Notes: generated by a model from the letters alone, not told the origin. Numbered from the stretch's first letter, positions 45,527 through 56,814 are shown. The stretch is 64,000 nucleotides of DNA from Atlantibacter hermannii (GCA_900635495.1 LR134136.1:2976001-3040000); one strand, 5' to 3'. Numbers and translations are program-made.

Positions 45527-46903
45527 TTATTTACCTTCGATAATTTTCGTGATTTCGTCTACAACTGTTGTTAACTGTGCAGGATTGCCAGCCGACTCAA
45601 CATTAAGCCTTAATAAGGGCTCTGTGTTAGAAGTCCTTACATTTAATCTCCAACTACCTGTATCAATGCTTAACCCATCAGTCCTGTCAACAATACCTGC
45701 CAGACCTTCATATTTACGTAAAATATCAGTAATGATACTATGCGTATTCTGAACCTTGAAGTTAATCTCCCCGCTACACGGGAACGCCTGCATCCTTTCG
45801 CCAATCATTTCTGACAGCGTTTTTCCCTTCACCGCCAACAGCTCAGCGACCAATAACCACGGAATCATTCCACTGTCACAGTAGGCAAAGTCACGGAAAT
45901 AGTGATGCGCGCTCATCTCACCACCATAGACTGCATCTTCCTGACGCATGCGTTCTTTAATGAAAGCGTGTCCGGTTTTCGACATGACTGGTATGCCGCC
46001 CGCTTTGGTCACGACATCGATGGTATTCCATGTCAGGCGGGGATCATGAATGATTTTTGCACCCGGTTCTTTTTGCAGAAAGGCTTCTGCCAGCAGGCCG
46101 ACAATGTAATAGCCTTCGATGAACTGCGCATGCTCATCGAACAGGAAGCAACGGTCAAAATCGCCGTCAAAGGCGATCCCCATATCTGCCTGACTCGCTT
46201 TCACTGCTTCTGAGGTATCTTTACGGCATTCCGGCAACAGGGGATTAGGAATACCGTTCGGGAAATGACTGTCAGCCTGATGATGTACTTTTATAAACTC
46301 GACCGGCGCGCCTCCCTGCTGGAAACGCTTTTCAATTTCATCGATCACATGGCCTGCTGCGCCATTGCCTGAGTTGATGACCAGTTTCATCGGCTGCGTG
46401 AAATTTCGTAGATTGATATACCCCATCAGATGATCGATATACGCTTCCATCACAGAAATTTGCTGATAGCTGCCACGTTTAGCTGCTTCAACGGCCGCAA
46501 AATTATTCTCTTCTGCTAAACGCTGTACGTCACGCAGACCGGTATCGCCGCTAATAGGTTTTGCGTTTTCTTTTACCAGTTTCATGCCGTTATAGTTCAT
46601 CGGGTTATGGCTGGCGGTGACTTCGATGCCGCCATCAATACCGAGATGAAAGGTAGCAAAATAAATTTCTTCGGTACCGCTTAAACCAATATCCAGCACA
46701 TCAGTACCTGCATCCCGTAGCCCGTTTGCAAGGGCCATTTTCAGCGATTCGCTTGTTAGACGAACATCTCCGCCCACTACGATTGTTTTAGGTTTTAAAA
46801 ATTCGCCATAAGCTCGCCCAATCCGGTAAGCAATATCTTCATTGAGTTCAGAGCCTAATTCACCGCGAATATCATATGCTTTAAAGCAAGTTAATGATGA
46901 CAT
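45527..46903 (-). CDS. manB: Phosphomannomutase
   Basis: Interconverts mannose 6-phosphate and mannose 1-phosphate, feeding ManC and CpsB. It has 458 aa, close to CpsG/ManB of E. coli (456). Domain motifs: SLTCFKAYDIRGELGSEL at the start, the phosphoserine loop GIEVTASHNPMNYNGMKL, the metal loop AFDGDFDRCFLF, the sugar loop GGEMSAHHYFRDF, and the phosphate-contact loop RTSNTEPLLRLNVE. As the colanic acid cluster here lacks cpsG, this is the only phosphomannomutase gene in the window. Confidence 0.95.
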   Translation of the reverse strand: MSSLTCFKAYDIRGELGSELNEDIAYRIGRAYGEFLKPKTIVVGGDVRLTSESLKMALANGLRDAGTDVLDIGLSGTEEIYFATFHLGIDGGIEVTASHNPMNYNGMKLVKENAKPISGDTGLRDVQRLAEENNFAAVEAAKRGSYQQISVMEAYIDHLMGYINLRNFTQPMKLVINSGNGAAGHVIDEIEKRFQQGGAPVEFIKVHHQADSHFPNGIPNPLLPECRKDTSEAVKASQADMGIAFDGDFDRCFLFDEHAQFIEGYYIVGLLAEAFLQKEPGAKIIHDPRLTWNTIDVVTKAGGIPVMSKTGHAFIKERMRQEDAVYGGEMSAHHYFRDFAYCDSGMIPWLLVAELLAVKGKTLSEMIGERMQAFPCSGEINFKVQNTHSIITDILRKYEGLAGIVDRTDGLSIDTGSWRLNVRTSNTEPLLRLNVESAGNPAQLTTVVDEITKIIEGK

Positions 46904-46915
46904 ATCAATAAATCC

Positions 46916-48337
46916 TTAAAATTTGCAACGACCGTACTGGTCGATAATACGAATAATATCGTCATCACCTAAATAAGAGCCTGACTGAATTTCTAATAAT
47001 TCGAGTGGGATTTTTCCAGGATTTTCCAGGCGATGGTGCGACCCAATAGGAATAAACGTAGATTGGTTTTCAGTGAGCAAAAAGGTTTTATCCTGAATTG
47101 TCACTTTCCCTGTACCGGAAAGCATGACCCAATGCTCGGTTCGATGATGATGCATTTGCATTGAGAATGCCGCGCCAGGTTTCACGGTGATGCGGTTGAC
47201 ATTGAAGCGCTCGGACTGCACCACAACGTCGCAACGTCCCCAGGGTCGATAAATTTCACGGTGGCGCTTATATTCGCTACGATTCTGGGCTTTAAGATGT
47301 TCAACAACTTTTTTAACATCCTGCACCTGATCCTTATTAACCACCAATACGGCATCTTTGGTATTAATAATAACCAGATTATCTACGCCGATAGCCGCCA
47401 CCAATTTTTCATCAGTATTGATATAACAGTTATTCGCGTTATGCAGGAAGGTATCACCAGTAAGCACATTACCAAATTGATCTTTGTCACTGACTTCCCA
47501 CAAGGCTGACCACGATCCAACATCGCTCCAGTCTGCATCCAGGCTTACGACTACAGCATCCGAGGTTTTTTCCATGACGGCATAATCAATAGATTCATCA
47601 GGACACGCGACAAACAGTTCTTTATCGACATTGATGAAATCATCACCATCTTTAGCATTAGAAATAGCCGCTTTACAGGCATCAAGAATATCGGGTCTAA
47701 ATTTTTCAAGTTCTGAAAGATATTTTTTTGCCCGGAACATAAACATACCGCTGTTCCAGTAATATTCTCCAGAGGCGATATAAGCTTCAGCTGTTTCACG
47801 ATTTGGTTTTTCAACGAAACGATTTACATGGAAAGGAGAATGGCTTTCCTCAGAAACAGGATTTCCACGATGGATATAACCATAACCTGTTTCCGGTCCA
47901 GTTGGGACAATGCCAAACGTAACTAAACTCCCATTCTTCGCATGTTCGAACGCGGTCAGTACAGCTTCATGAAATGCATTTTTGTTGTTAATTATATGGT
48001 CAGCCGCCAGCACTAAAAGAATCGGATCATCGCCATTCTCTATTGCGCTTAAAGCAGCCAGCGCGATTGCTGGCGCTGTATTTCTTCCAACAGGTTCAAG
48101 AATGATGTTATGTGAGAGCTTGTTAATTTGTCTGAGTTGCTCTGCGACCAGAAAGCGGTGTTCCTCATTACAGATAACGACAGGTTCTCGTGCGTTTACG
48201 CCATCCAGACGAACGACCGTTTCCTGCAGCATAGAACGTTGTCCATAAAGACGAAGAAATTGTTTTGGATAAAGCTCACGTGACATTGGCCATAAACGAC
48301 TACCGGTTCCACCGGCCATAATCACAGGAAGTAGCAT
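46916..48337 (-). CDS. manC: Mannose-1-phosphate guanylyltransferase (O-antigen copy)
   Basis: Makes GDP-mannose from mannose 1-phosphate and GTP; such type II enzymes also carry a mannose-6-phosphate isomerase-like cupin. It has 473 aa. The pyrophosphorylase signature AGGTGSRLWPMSRELYPKQF begins at residue 8, the metal site is in LVLAADHII, substrate residues are in FVEKPNRETA, and the cupin contains FSMQMHHHRTEHW near the C-terminus. It is the first gene after the JUMPstart/ops site, 12 bases before manB. A second, distinct copy (cpsB) lies in the colanic acid cluster. Confidence 0.95.
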   Translation of the reverse strand: MLLPVIMAGGTGSRLWPMSRELYPKQFLRLYGQRSMLQETVVRLDGVNAREPVVICNEEHRFLVAEQLRQINKLSHNIILEPVGRNTAPAIALAALSAIENGDDPILLVLAADHIINNKNAFHEAVLTAFEHAKNGSLVTFGIVPTGPETGYGYIHRGNPVSEESHSPFHVNRFVEKPNRETAEAYIASGEYYWNSGMFMFRAKKYLSELEKFRPDILDACKAAISNAKDGDDFINVDKELFVACPDESIDYAVMEKTSDAVVVSLDADWSDVGSWSALWEVSDKDQFGNVLTGDTFLHNANNCYINTDEKLVAAIGVDNLVIINTKDAVLVVNKDQVQDVKKVVEHLKAQNRSEYKRHREIYRPWGRCDVVVQSERFNVNRITVKPGAAFSMQMHHHRTEHWVMLSGTGKVTIQDKTFLLTENQSTFIPIGSHHRLENPGKIPLELLEIQSGSYLGDDDIIRIIDQYGRCKF

Positions 48338-48399
48338 TTTGCAATCCTTAATATTGATGCTTTTATAAGCAGTAATGTGCTAATGGGTAGTCATCGAAA

Positions 48400-48438
48400 C
48401 ATGCTACCGCCCCTGGCTTTCGCAACCAGAGCGCGCAT
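48400..48438 (-). promoter_or_regulatory. JUMPstart sequence with ops element
   Basis: On the minus strand the conserved JUMPstart block (GAGCGC, CTGGTTGCG, CCAGGGGCGGTAGCAT) ends with the ops octamer GGCGGTAG at 48411-48404. It sits about 65 bases upstream of manC. RfaH loads on RNA polymerase paused at ops and suppresses Rho-dependent termination in long polysaccharide operons, so the O-antigen genes are expected to be RfaH-dependent. Confidence 0.92.
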
Positions 48439-48718
48439 GGCTTCGTTGTTTTAAGTACTCTCGGTAAAAGTTACTGACGATTCATACCCTCCGCCGATTG
48501 ACGCGGTAGGGAAAATGAGAGTCAGATAATTTTTACGAAGGGCACGGCACCTGCTGTTAAGCAACAGCGAGAGGATGAAACAGGTTGTGGCGGCGATGTG
48601 ACAAATTTCATTTAGAGACCACTAAAGCATCGGTTAGATATTCAAAAGATTAATGTTAACTTAACTATTGATAATTCACCAATATGTACCGTTATTTATC
48701 AGGCCTGATTAATGAACA

Positions 48719-48757
48719 AACGGCTGCGTCACAAAAATCGCCGCAGCCGTTCTTTTT
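48719..48757. terminator. Hairpin downstream of galF
   Basis: CGGCTGCG / CGCAGCCG with a 13-base loop, 27 bases after the galF stop. The T run is strongest on the plus strand; on the minus strand it is followed by TTTGTT, so it can act as a moderate galF terminator. Confidence 0.7.
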
Positions 48758-48775
48758 TTAATCACGTCTAACCGA

Positions 48776-49666
48776 TTACGAAAGCATCTTTTTAATACTT
48801 TCGCGGAATTTTTGACCTTCTTTCAGATTACGAAGACCATAATTCACAAATGCCTTCATGTAGCCCATTTTCTTACCGCAGTCATAGCTTTCGCCCGTCA
48901 TAAGCATCGCTTCCACCGGATGAGTTTTGTTCAGCGCCGCAATCGCATCGGTAAGCTGTATACGGTCCCATGCGCCTGGCTCGGTACGCTCAAGCTCTGG
49001 CCAGATATCCGCAGACAGCACATAACGCCCTACCGCCATGACGTCGGAGGCCAGCGTTTGAGGCTGATCGGGTTTTTCGATGAAGTCGACGATGCGCGCA
49101 ACTTTCCCTTCCGTATCCAGCGGCTCCTGAGTGGTAATCACCGAGTACTCGGAAAGGTCGCCTTCCATACGTTTAGCCAGAACCTGACTGCGGCCCGTTT
49201 CCTGGAAACGCGCCACCATAGCGGCAAGGTTGTAACGCAGAGGATCGGCGGAGGCATCATCCAGAATGATATCTGGCAGCACGACTACGAACGGATTATT
49301 ACCGACGACAGGCTGAGCACACAGAATGGAGTGGCCCAGGCCCAGCGGTTGCGCCTGACGCACGTTCATGATGGTTACGCCCGGCGGGCAGATGGATTTC
49401 ACTTCAGCCAGAAGTTGGCGTTTAACGCGTTGTTCAAGCAGCGCTTCGAGTTCGTAAGACGTGTCGAAGTGGTTTTCAACCGCGTTTTTAGAAGAGTGAG
49501 TGACGAGCACGATCTCTTTGATACCGGCGGCCACGATTTCGTCAACAATGTATTGAATCATTGGCTTATCGACGATAGGCAGCATCTCTTTCGGAATCGC
49601 TTTGGTGGCAGGCAACATATGCATGCCGAGGCCGGCAACCGGAATTACTGCTTTCAAATTAATCAT
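48776..49666 (-). CDS. galF: UTP--glucose-1-phosphate uridylyltransferase-like protein GalF
   Basis: Paralogue of GalU, thought to modulate UDP-glucose pools; it marks the left border of the enteric O-antigen locus. The start at 49666 (MINLKAVIPVAGLGMHMLPATKA) gives 296 aa (E. coli 297); an ATG four codons upstream is less conserved. The GLGMHMLPATK loop, with MH in place of the TR of active GalU (GLGTRMLPATK), is the GalF hallmark and explains its weak catalysis. IVDKPMIQYIVDE and FIEKPDQP are conserved. Confidence 0.96.
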   Translation of the reverse strand: MINLKAVIPVAGLGMHMLPATKAIPKEMLPIVDKPMIQYIVDEIVAAGIKEIVLVTHSSKNAVENHFDTSYELEALLEQRVKRQLLAEVKSICPPGVTIMNVRQAQPLGLGHSILCAQPVVGNNPFVVVLPDIILDDASADPLRYNLAAMVARFQETGRSQVLAKRMEGDLSEYSVITTQEPLDTEGKVARIVDFIEKPDQPQTLASDVMAVGRYVLSADIWPELERTEPGAWDRIQLTDAIAALNKTHPVEAMLMTGESYDCGKKMGYMKAFVNYGLRNLKEGQKFRESIKKMLS

Positions 49667-49695
49667 TATCAATCCCACCTCAAAATGGTCGATGA

Positions 49696-49724
49696 ATTAT
49701 AGTCTTTTCGCGCCCCGACGCCAG
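49696..49724 (-). promoter_or_regulatory. Possible galF promoter
   Basis: A consensus TATAAT lies on the minus strand at 49701-49696, about 30 bases before the galF start. The -35 (near 49719-49724) is a poor match. Confidence 0.45.
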
Positions 49725-49846
49725 CACGTTTTGTTAAGCGAATCGAATGAGCAATTCTACTCGTCGCCTGGGGCGCATGAAACGAGAAAAAGCCGCGAAT
49801 TGCGCTTTAGCTGCCAGGAATAATCGCAAAATCTCTACCTGGTAAG

Positions 49847-51253
49847 CTATCTGGATTGCTCCGGCAACCTGAAATTGAGCGCTGAGGCATGGATATATTC
49901 ATGGTCTATACGGTCTATATCCACCGAGCTCTTTCCCTCATTATTTACTGCTTTAATATTGCGCAGCGAAAGCAATGTCTCATCACGCGCCATAAAGCGC
50001 CCGCGGACATCTTTGCGTAAATCAAAGTGTAGCTTAAGCGCTGGCCCGTGGCTCGCGTCCTGCATGATGTTGATATCGCGCATAAAAAGGTGTTGCGGTT
50101 TGTTATGCACCTCCAGAGAGGCGGCCTGCAGGTCCAGCTTCGTGAGGGAGACAAAGGAGGTGGCATTACCGGATGAGATTTGTATGCCGCGTAATTTCAT
50201 GGTGCTGCGGCGATTATCCAGCCTCACATTATTCAGGCGGAAATTTTGCGGTATGGAAAGATATTTGCCTTTCACGACCCCATAACCAATTAACATCCCC
50301 GCGCTATTCGTCATCGAGACATTATCGATTGAAAAATCATCACAGCCATATATTGCGACAGTCGCGTTATCAATCCCCGCCTTGCGGCTGAATTCAGGCG
50401 TAATATTGTGTGCGGATATATTACGAATAATAAAATGCTTACCATTCTCGACATGCACCAACTGACGGCAGTTTTTCCCGGTGATATTCGCCACCACAAA
50501 ATGTTTCACCGCCTGGCTGTCGGGGTACGCATTGTCATACGTGCTGCCTGCCAGCCCTATCCCTATCCCCCAGTTGATTTTACCGTTAGTACAGTTAATG
50601 TCTTCAATGACATGGTCAGAAATCAGCAAGTCTTTATCGTTGATGGCCACGTTCCATTCTATGGCATCCCCTTGCAGACGACGAAAATCGCCATTGGTGA
50701 TCCGCACCCCTTCAATCCGGTTGCGAAATCCCTGGCGTAAAATCCCGTAATTGGCGTCATGGATCCTGAGACGGTCAAGCGTCAGATTGCGCATCGATTC
50801 CGGGGCGCGTCGGCCGATAAAAATCAGCGCAACCGGGCCAAAACCGCTCATCTCGAGGTCTTCCACTTTACAGTCGGAACCGCGGATATCGAGAATGACA
50901 TCATGTACGCTGCCCTGACTCCCGCCGCTGACCGTACAGTTATCCCCCAGCACAAACCGTCCTTTACCGTTGCCTTCAAGGCGGCCATGTACGCGCAGCG
51001 TCTTGCCGGGCGGCATAAAAATGGCGCTGTTGAGGCGGTCGCACACCACATTTTCCGGGACCTCAACCGTCTGCGCCGCCTCCAGCGCACGTCTGAACGC
51101 ATCCGGCCAGTCGGTAGTATAGAAATCCTTAATGTTGACGGTGCGACCCGATTCGAGTGCGCGAGCGGCGGGGCTATGCAGAAGCGGAAGAAGCGCCGCC
51201 GTACCGGCGGCTTTGAGTAGCGTGCGTCGTGACAGTGTTTTCTCGTTGCGCAT
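49847..51253 (-). CDS. wcaM: Colanic acid biosynthesis protein WcaM
   Basis: Last gene of the colanic acid operon; needed for efficient colanic acid production but of unknown activity. It has 468 aa (E. coli 464). The N-terminus carries a twin-arginine type signal (SRRTLLKAAGTAALL, cleavage near RALES), so export by Tat is likely. The rest looks like a right-handed parallel beta-helix, with repeated short strands such as VHDVILDIRGSDCKVEDLEM, NLTLDRLRIHDANYGIL and ATVAIYGCDDFSIDNVSM. It is strongly conserved with E. coli in the centre (LQGDAIEWNVAINDKD, INWGIGIGLAGSTYDN). Confidence 0.95.
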   Translation of the reverse strand: MRNEKTLSRRTLLKAAGTAALLPLLHSPAARALESGRTVNIKDFYTTDWPDAFRRALEAAQTVEVPENVVCDRLNSAIFMPPGKTLRVHGRLEGNGKGRFVLGDNCTVSGGSQGSVHDVILDIRGSDCKVEDLEMSGFGPVALIFIGRRAPESMRNLTLDRLRIHDANYGILRQGFRNRIEGVRITNGDFRRLQGDAIEWNVAINDKDLLISDHVIEDINCTNGKINWGIGIGLAGSTYDNAYPDSQAVKHFVVANITGKNCRQLVHVENGKHFIIRNISAHNITPEFSRKAGIDNATVAIYGCDDFSIDNVSMTNSAGMLIGYGVVKGKYLSIPQNFRLNNVRLDNRRSTMKLRGIQISSGNATSFVSLTKLDLQAASLEVHNKPQHLFMRDINIMQDASHGPALKLHFDLRKDVRGRFMARDETLLSLRNIKAVNNEGKSSVDIDRIDHEYIHASALNFRLPEQSR

Positions 51254-51259
51254 AAATCC

Positions 51260-52486
51260 TCAACGTGGTGACAGCGTGTGAAGTAGGCTCGCCAGTTTGC
51301 GATCGATGATCTGTTGATTAAATTCCTTCTCGACTTTCTGACGGGCGCGTTGGCGCACGGGCACCAGTTGCGCTTCGCTCAGACTGGCCACCCGCGCCAG
51401 TTTATCCGCCAGGGCGTGCGCATCGTTTTCCGGCACCAGCCAGCCGGAATCCTCGTTATCGATGAGTTCCGGTATTCCGCTATGTACCGTCGACACGACC
51501 GGGATCCCCACCGCCATCGCTTCCATTAACGCCACAGGGATCCCTTCCATATCGCCATCGGCACCGGTGACGGAGGGTAATAAAAACAGATCGGCGTCGT
51601 TGAGCATCGCTTTGACCTCATGGCTGGGTTTAAAGCCCGGCATCACGATCTCTTCGTCAAGCTGATACTGCTCAATTAAGGTGCGCAGCCTGCGCTCCCA
51701 GGGGCCAATACCGAGGATGTGATAGCGAAACGGCACGCCGCGGGCTTTTAACTGGCGGCAGGCCTCAATGGCGACGTGCAGCCCTTTCTTTTCCGTCAGG
51801 CGCGCCACGGATACGATTTGCAGCGGCGACCCCGGCGCCTTCGGCGGGCGCAGCGCGAAGTTAGCCATATCTACCCCCATGCGCGACACGGCGATTTTCG
51901 TTTCCGGGCAACCCATTGCCGCCAGCCTGCTGGCCCACAGTTGACTGATGGGCAGCATTATGTCGCCGCGTGCGAAAAGCTTTTGGTACTCCGGGGTATA
52001 ATGCTCCAGCACCTGCCGGTGCGAGATATCGATGCCGTGAAACACGGTCGCAATTTTCCCGTGAAGCAACCCCAGTTCGCGCAGTTTGGCCGCCGTGACG
52101 CCCGCCGGGCCAAAGTGAGCGATAAACACATCCGCCTGATGCGGGCGCGCGCCGGCACAAATAGCCGATAAAATCAGATTACGGGCTTCATCGCCGTAGC
52201 GGGCCATGTTCATCGCCCGCCATACGCTGGCGCGATGCAAACCCTTCAAGGTTTGGCCTGCGCGGTAGCGCAGTTTCTGTAACTTACCTTCAGGCTCATC
52301 CAGTAGCCAGGTGGTTTTTTGCGCCAGTTGATACTGTTCGAACGCGGCGTGGGTATGCTGTAAATCGCCTTTATGAATAGCGACGATCTCCACCTCATAG
52401 CCCATTTCGATAAACCCGACGATCTGGTTCAGTACAAAAGTCTCAGACGCCACCGGGAATTTCAGTAAAAAGAAGCCGACTTTCAT
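51260..52486 (-). CDS. wcaL: Colanic acid glycosyltransferase WcaL
   Basis: GT4-family transferase of 408 aa (E. coli 406), thought to add a galactose-type sugar to the lipid-linked colanic acid repeat. Motifs: VGFFLLKFPVASETFVLNQI at the start, TVFHGIDIS, VSRMGVDMANF, the hinge VSVARLTEKKGLHVAIEA and the donor-binding E-x7-E in DMEGIPVALMEAMAVGIPV. Overlaps wcaK by four bases (ATGA). Confidence 0.95.
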   Translation of the reverse strand: MKVGFFLLKFPVASETFVLNQIVGFIEMGYEVEIVAIHKGDLQHTHAAFEQYQLAQKTTWLLDEPEGKLQKLRYRAGQTLKGLHRASVWRAMNMARYGDEARNLILSAICAGARPHQADVFIAHFGPAGVTAAKLRELGLLHGKIATVFHGIDISHRQVLEHYTPEYQKLFARGDIMLPISQLWASRLAAMGCPETKIAVSRMGVDMANFALRPPKAPGSPLQIVSVARLTEKKGLHVAIEACRQLKARGVPFRYHILGIGPWERRLRTLIEQYQLDEEIVMPGFKPSHEVKAMLNDADLFLLPSVTGADGDMEGIPVALMEAMAVGIPVVSTVHSGIPELIDNEDSGWLVPENDAHALADKLARVASLSEAQLVPVRQRARQKVEKEFNQQIIDRKLASLLHTLSPR

Positions 52487-53763
52487 TTCCCCTCCCTGAT
52501 ACGCGCCAGAACCGACTGCACCATGGTGAATCCGCGGGCGCGTTCCGCCGCGACGGCTTGCGCAAGCCGCGTGTTTATCGCTGGCAGTTGCCCCAGGGTA
52601 TCGGCCACCAGCCCTTCCAGGGAGCCGTCGAGCAGATGGCGAATATCTACCGCCATTTCAGGCATGCCCAGTTGCTGCATGATGCCCGCCGATTTGTGTT
52701 CGTAATTGATGGCGATGGCGGGCGTACCGAAATTCATGGAAATAATTGCCGAGTGCAAACGCGTACCGACGGTCAGTTCGCAGGCGGCGAGGATTTTCCC
52801 CATTTCGAGATCGTTGAGTTCATCCATCACGACGTGATAGCGCGTCGGATCGTTAATCTGCGCGCGCAGCTTCAGGGCCACCATCCGATCGTCTTTGTTA
52901 TAGCTGTCGATGCCGGTACAGGTGGAGAGCGCCAGCACCTGATAACCGGCATCAATCAGGCGATTCACCACGCCGGCAAAGGCAGCTTCGTACGCCTGCT
53001 GCGTCGTCCCCAGCCGTTTATCGAACGGCGCTAAATCACGCAATGTAATGGCGACCGTTTTCTGCCGGGCAGCGACGCCCAGCCAGTGCTGCACCGCATA
53101 ACTGGGGACAAAATCCTCTTCATGAGGCGCCACCAGCCAGGCCGTATCCACGCCCTGCTCCACCTTTTGCTGATTAATCTGGCTCTCACGCATCAGCCCC
53201 AGCGAAACTTCTTCACGCAGGATCAGGGCGTCGCACTGGCCGAACACGTAATCCGCCAGCTGATTGAATTGCGGATCCTGGAACGGCCCGACGCTGTGCC
53301 CCACCATAAACAGCGGCTTTTTGGCCATAAAAGTACACAGGGCATGTTCAAACTGCGGCGTACCGTACAGGTCGACGAAGAACGAGCCGCCGACCTGGAT
53401 AATCGCGTCGTACTGCGCCAGCTGTTTAACAAAATCCAGAAACCCGGCCGGGATGGCGATGTTACGCAATTTGCCGTCGCCAGAGGCTTTCGACAGCAAT
53501 ACCTGATGCTGATAACGGCGGCGCAGCACCTTTTTCACCCGCCCGACCAGCCCCATGGCGTTATTGTGTTGCTTCATCTGTTGATACAGCGGATCGGTGA
53601 GCACCGGGCGATCCAGCAGCCAGGCGGAACTCACCGGATAGCGGCTCATCACATCCACGTCCGTCTCCGGCGCAAGCTGGCTGATGGCGTCCACCAGGCC
53701 GCGCAGGATCGCGCTGTCGCCACGGTTGCCGCAGGTGTGGTTGCCCAGAATCAGTAATTTCAT
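52483..53763 (-). CDS. wcaK: Colanic acid pyruvyl transferase WcaK
   Basis: Polysaccharide pyruvyl transferase family protein of 426 aa, the same as E. coli; adds the pyruvate ketal on the terminal galactose from phosphoenolpyruvate. Family features: ILGNHTCGNRGDSAILRGL at the N-terminus, VQVGGSFFVDLYG, FMVGHSVGPFQDP, and the C-terminal VGTRLHSAIISMNFGTPAI with its R-x-H motif. The frame is complete. Confidence 0.95.
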   Translation of the reverse strand: MKLLILGNHTCGNRGDSAILRGLVDAISQLAPETDVDVMSRYPVSSAWLLDRPVLTDPLYQQMKQHNNAMGLVGRVKKVLRRRYQHQVLLSKASGDGKLRNIAIPAGFLDFVKQLAQYDAIIQVGGSFFVDLYGTPQFEHALCTFMAKKPLFMVGHSVGPFQDPQFNQLADYVFGQCDALILREEVSLGLMRESQINQQKVEQGVDTAWLVAPHEEDFVPSYAVQHWLGVAARQKTVAITLRDLAPFDKRLGTTQQAYEAAFAGVVNRLIDAGYQVLALSTCTGIDSYNKDDRMVALKLRAQINDPTRYHVVMDELNDLEMGKILAACELTVGTRLHSAIISMNFGTPAIAINYEHKSAGIMQQLGMPEMAVDIRHLLDGSLEGLVADTLGQLPAINTRLAQAVAAERARGFTMVQSVLARIREGK

Positions 53764-53799
53764 AATGACCTCGTAATGAGATGTGCGCAGGCCGCGGCA

Positions 53800-55279
53800 T
53801 TACCCGGCGCGCAGCAGCACTTTTAACGTTGGGTTGCGGCAAAACGGACGTTTTACCTCAAGGATCAGGGGATGGCGCGACAGCGCGACGGTCAGCGCGA
53901 AAGCCAGAATGCCCGCCGCGATTTGCGCGGCCAGCACCAGCGCCGGTTGCCAGTGGGGCGTTAACGCTATGCCGGTCGCATAACTCACAGCCACCGTAGG
54001 TAAGGCCAGCCGGAACGGCAGCCACAGGCTGTAGAGATAATCCCGATAGCTCGGGCCCAGCACCGGTTTAAGCAGCACGAAATACGTCAGCACGGTATTG
54101 ATGACCTGCACCGCCAGGAAGCCAAGCGTTACACCCGTCACGCCGTGCCACAGGCCACCCGCGATAATAAAAGGAATAAACAGAAAGGTTTTGAAGACAT
54201 TAAATTTGAAGCTTAAATCCACGCGCGACGTCGCCATCAGTAGCGACCCTACCGGATTGCCGATGGCGCGCAGCAGGCCCACAAGACACAGCAGTTGCAG
54301 CACCGGGATCACGCTGTTCCACTTCTCGCCGAACAGCAGCGGCACCACTTTATCGGACACCACCAGCAGCCCCAACAGCGCGGGGAAATTAATAATGCCC
54401 ACCAGCGAAATCAGCTTATAAAAGTTAACCCGCAGGCGTGCGGTATCGTCCTGCATTTTGGCGAAGGCGGGAAACAGCACGCGGGTAATAATCGGATTCA
54501 GCTTGGACGGCGGGACCACCGCCAGATTCCATGCCAGATTAAACCCGCCCGCCGCCGCCGCGCCCAGAATGCGCGCCAGAACCAGGGTCGACAGATTGGT
54601 GTTCAGGTAATTAATCAGGCTGTCGGCAGTGAGCCATGCGCCGAATTTCAGGTTTGGCATCACGGCACGCAGAGAGAAATGCAGGCCGGGGCGGTAGATT
54701 TTGCGGCCGGTAAAGCCAAACAGCGCCGTGCGCACCAGGGTATTCGCCAGATAACCGATAATCGCCATCATGGCGTTGGGCCAAAACCAGGCGCCAAGGG
54801 TCGTCACGCAAAAACCCACTAGCACTGAAAACGTCTCGATAGCGCCAATTTTGCTGAATGCCAGCTCTTTTTGCATCAGCGCCCGGTACTGCTGACCGTG
54901 GGGGATAACAATAAACGCCAGCGACAGCGCCTTGATCAGCGGCGCCAGATCGGGGTTACGCAGCAGCAGCGCCAGCGTATCGCTTAACAGGAACACGCCC
55001 ACGCACACCGCCCATCCCAGACCGACATTCAGCCAGTAGAGCGTGGACAGTTCCAGATTGCTGATATTTTTCCGCTGAATAATCGAGTTGGCGATGCCGA
55101 AATCCGACAGCGTATCCGCCAGCGCAATGATCACCAGTGAAATGGGTCAACAGGCCAAACTGATGCCCGTCCATCAGGCGCGCCAGCAGCGTCATCTGGA
55201 TCAGGCCAAGAGCAATAATCGCGAGGGTAGACATCGCGGACCATTTGGCTCCGCTAATGGTTTTTTCTCTCAGGCTCAT
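53800..55279 (-). CDS. wzxC: Colanic acid repeat-unit flippase WzxC, frame-disrupted
   Basis: MOP-superfamily flippase that moves the undecaprenyl-PP-linked colanic acid unit across the inner membrane. The start at 55279 (MSLREKTISGAKWSAMSTLA) and the end LKVLLRAG match E. coli; the repaired length is 492 aa, identical to E. coli. About 12-14 helices are expected. An extra base in the G run at 55144-55146 (C in the gene) breaks the frame after GHQFGLLT; the continuation SLVIIALADTLSDFGIANSI is in the next frame and runs intact to the stop. A homopolymer error is the likely cause. Confidence 0.93.
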
Positions 55280-55288
55280 GGACTTTCC

Positions 55289-56684
<1,396 letters not shown>

Positions 56685-56814
56685 CGTTGGTCCTGTGAAT
56701 TGCGCTGAGGCGCTTGAGTATTTTGAGGCGCTGCATAGCTGAAACGGGAAGACGAATGCCCGCCAGAAGAATGAAAACTCCCGTTCTGCGGACACCACGA
56801 CTTCTTTAGCTACG

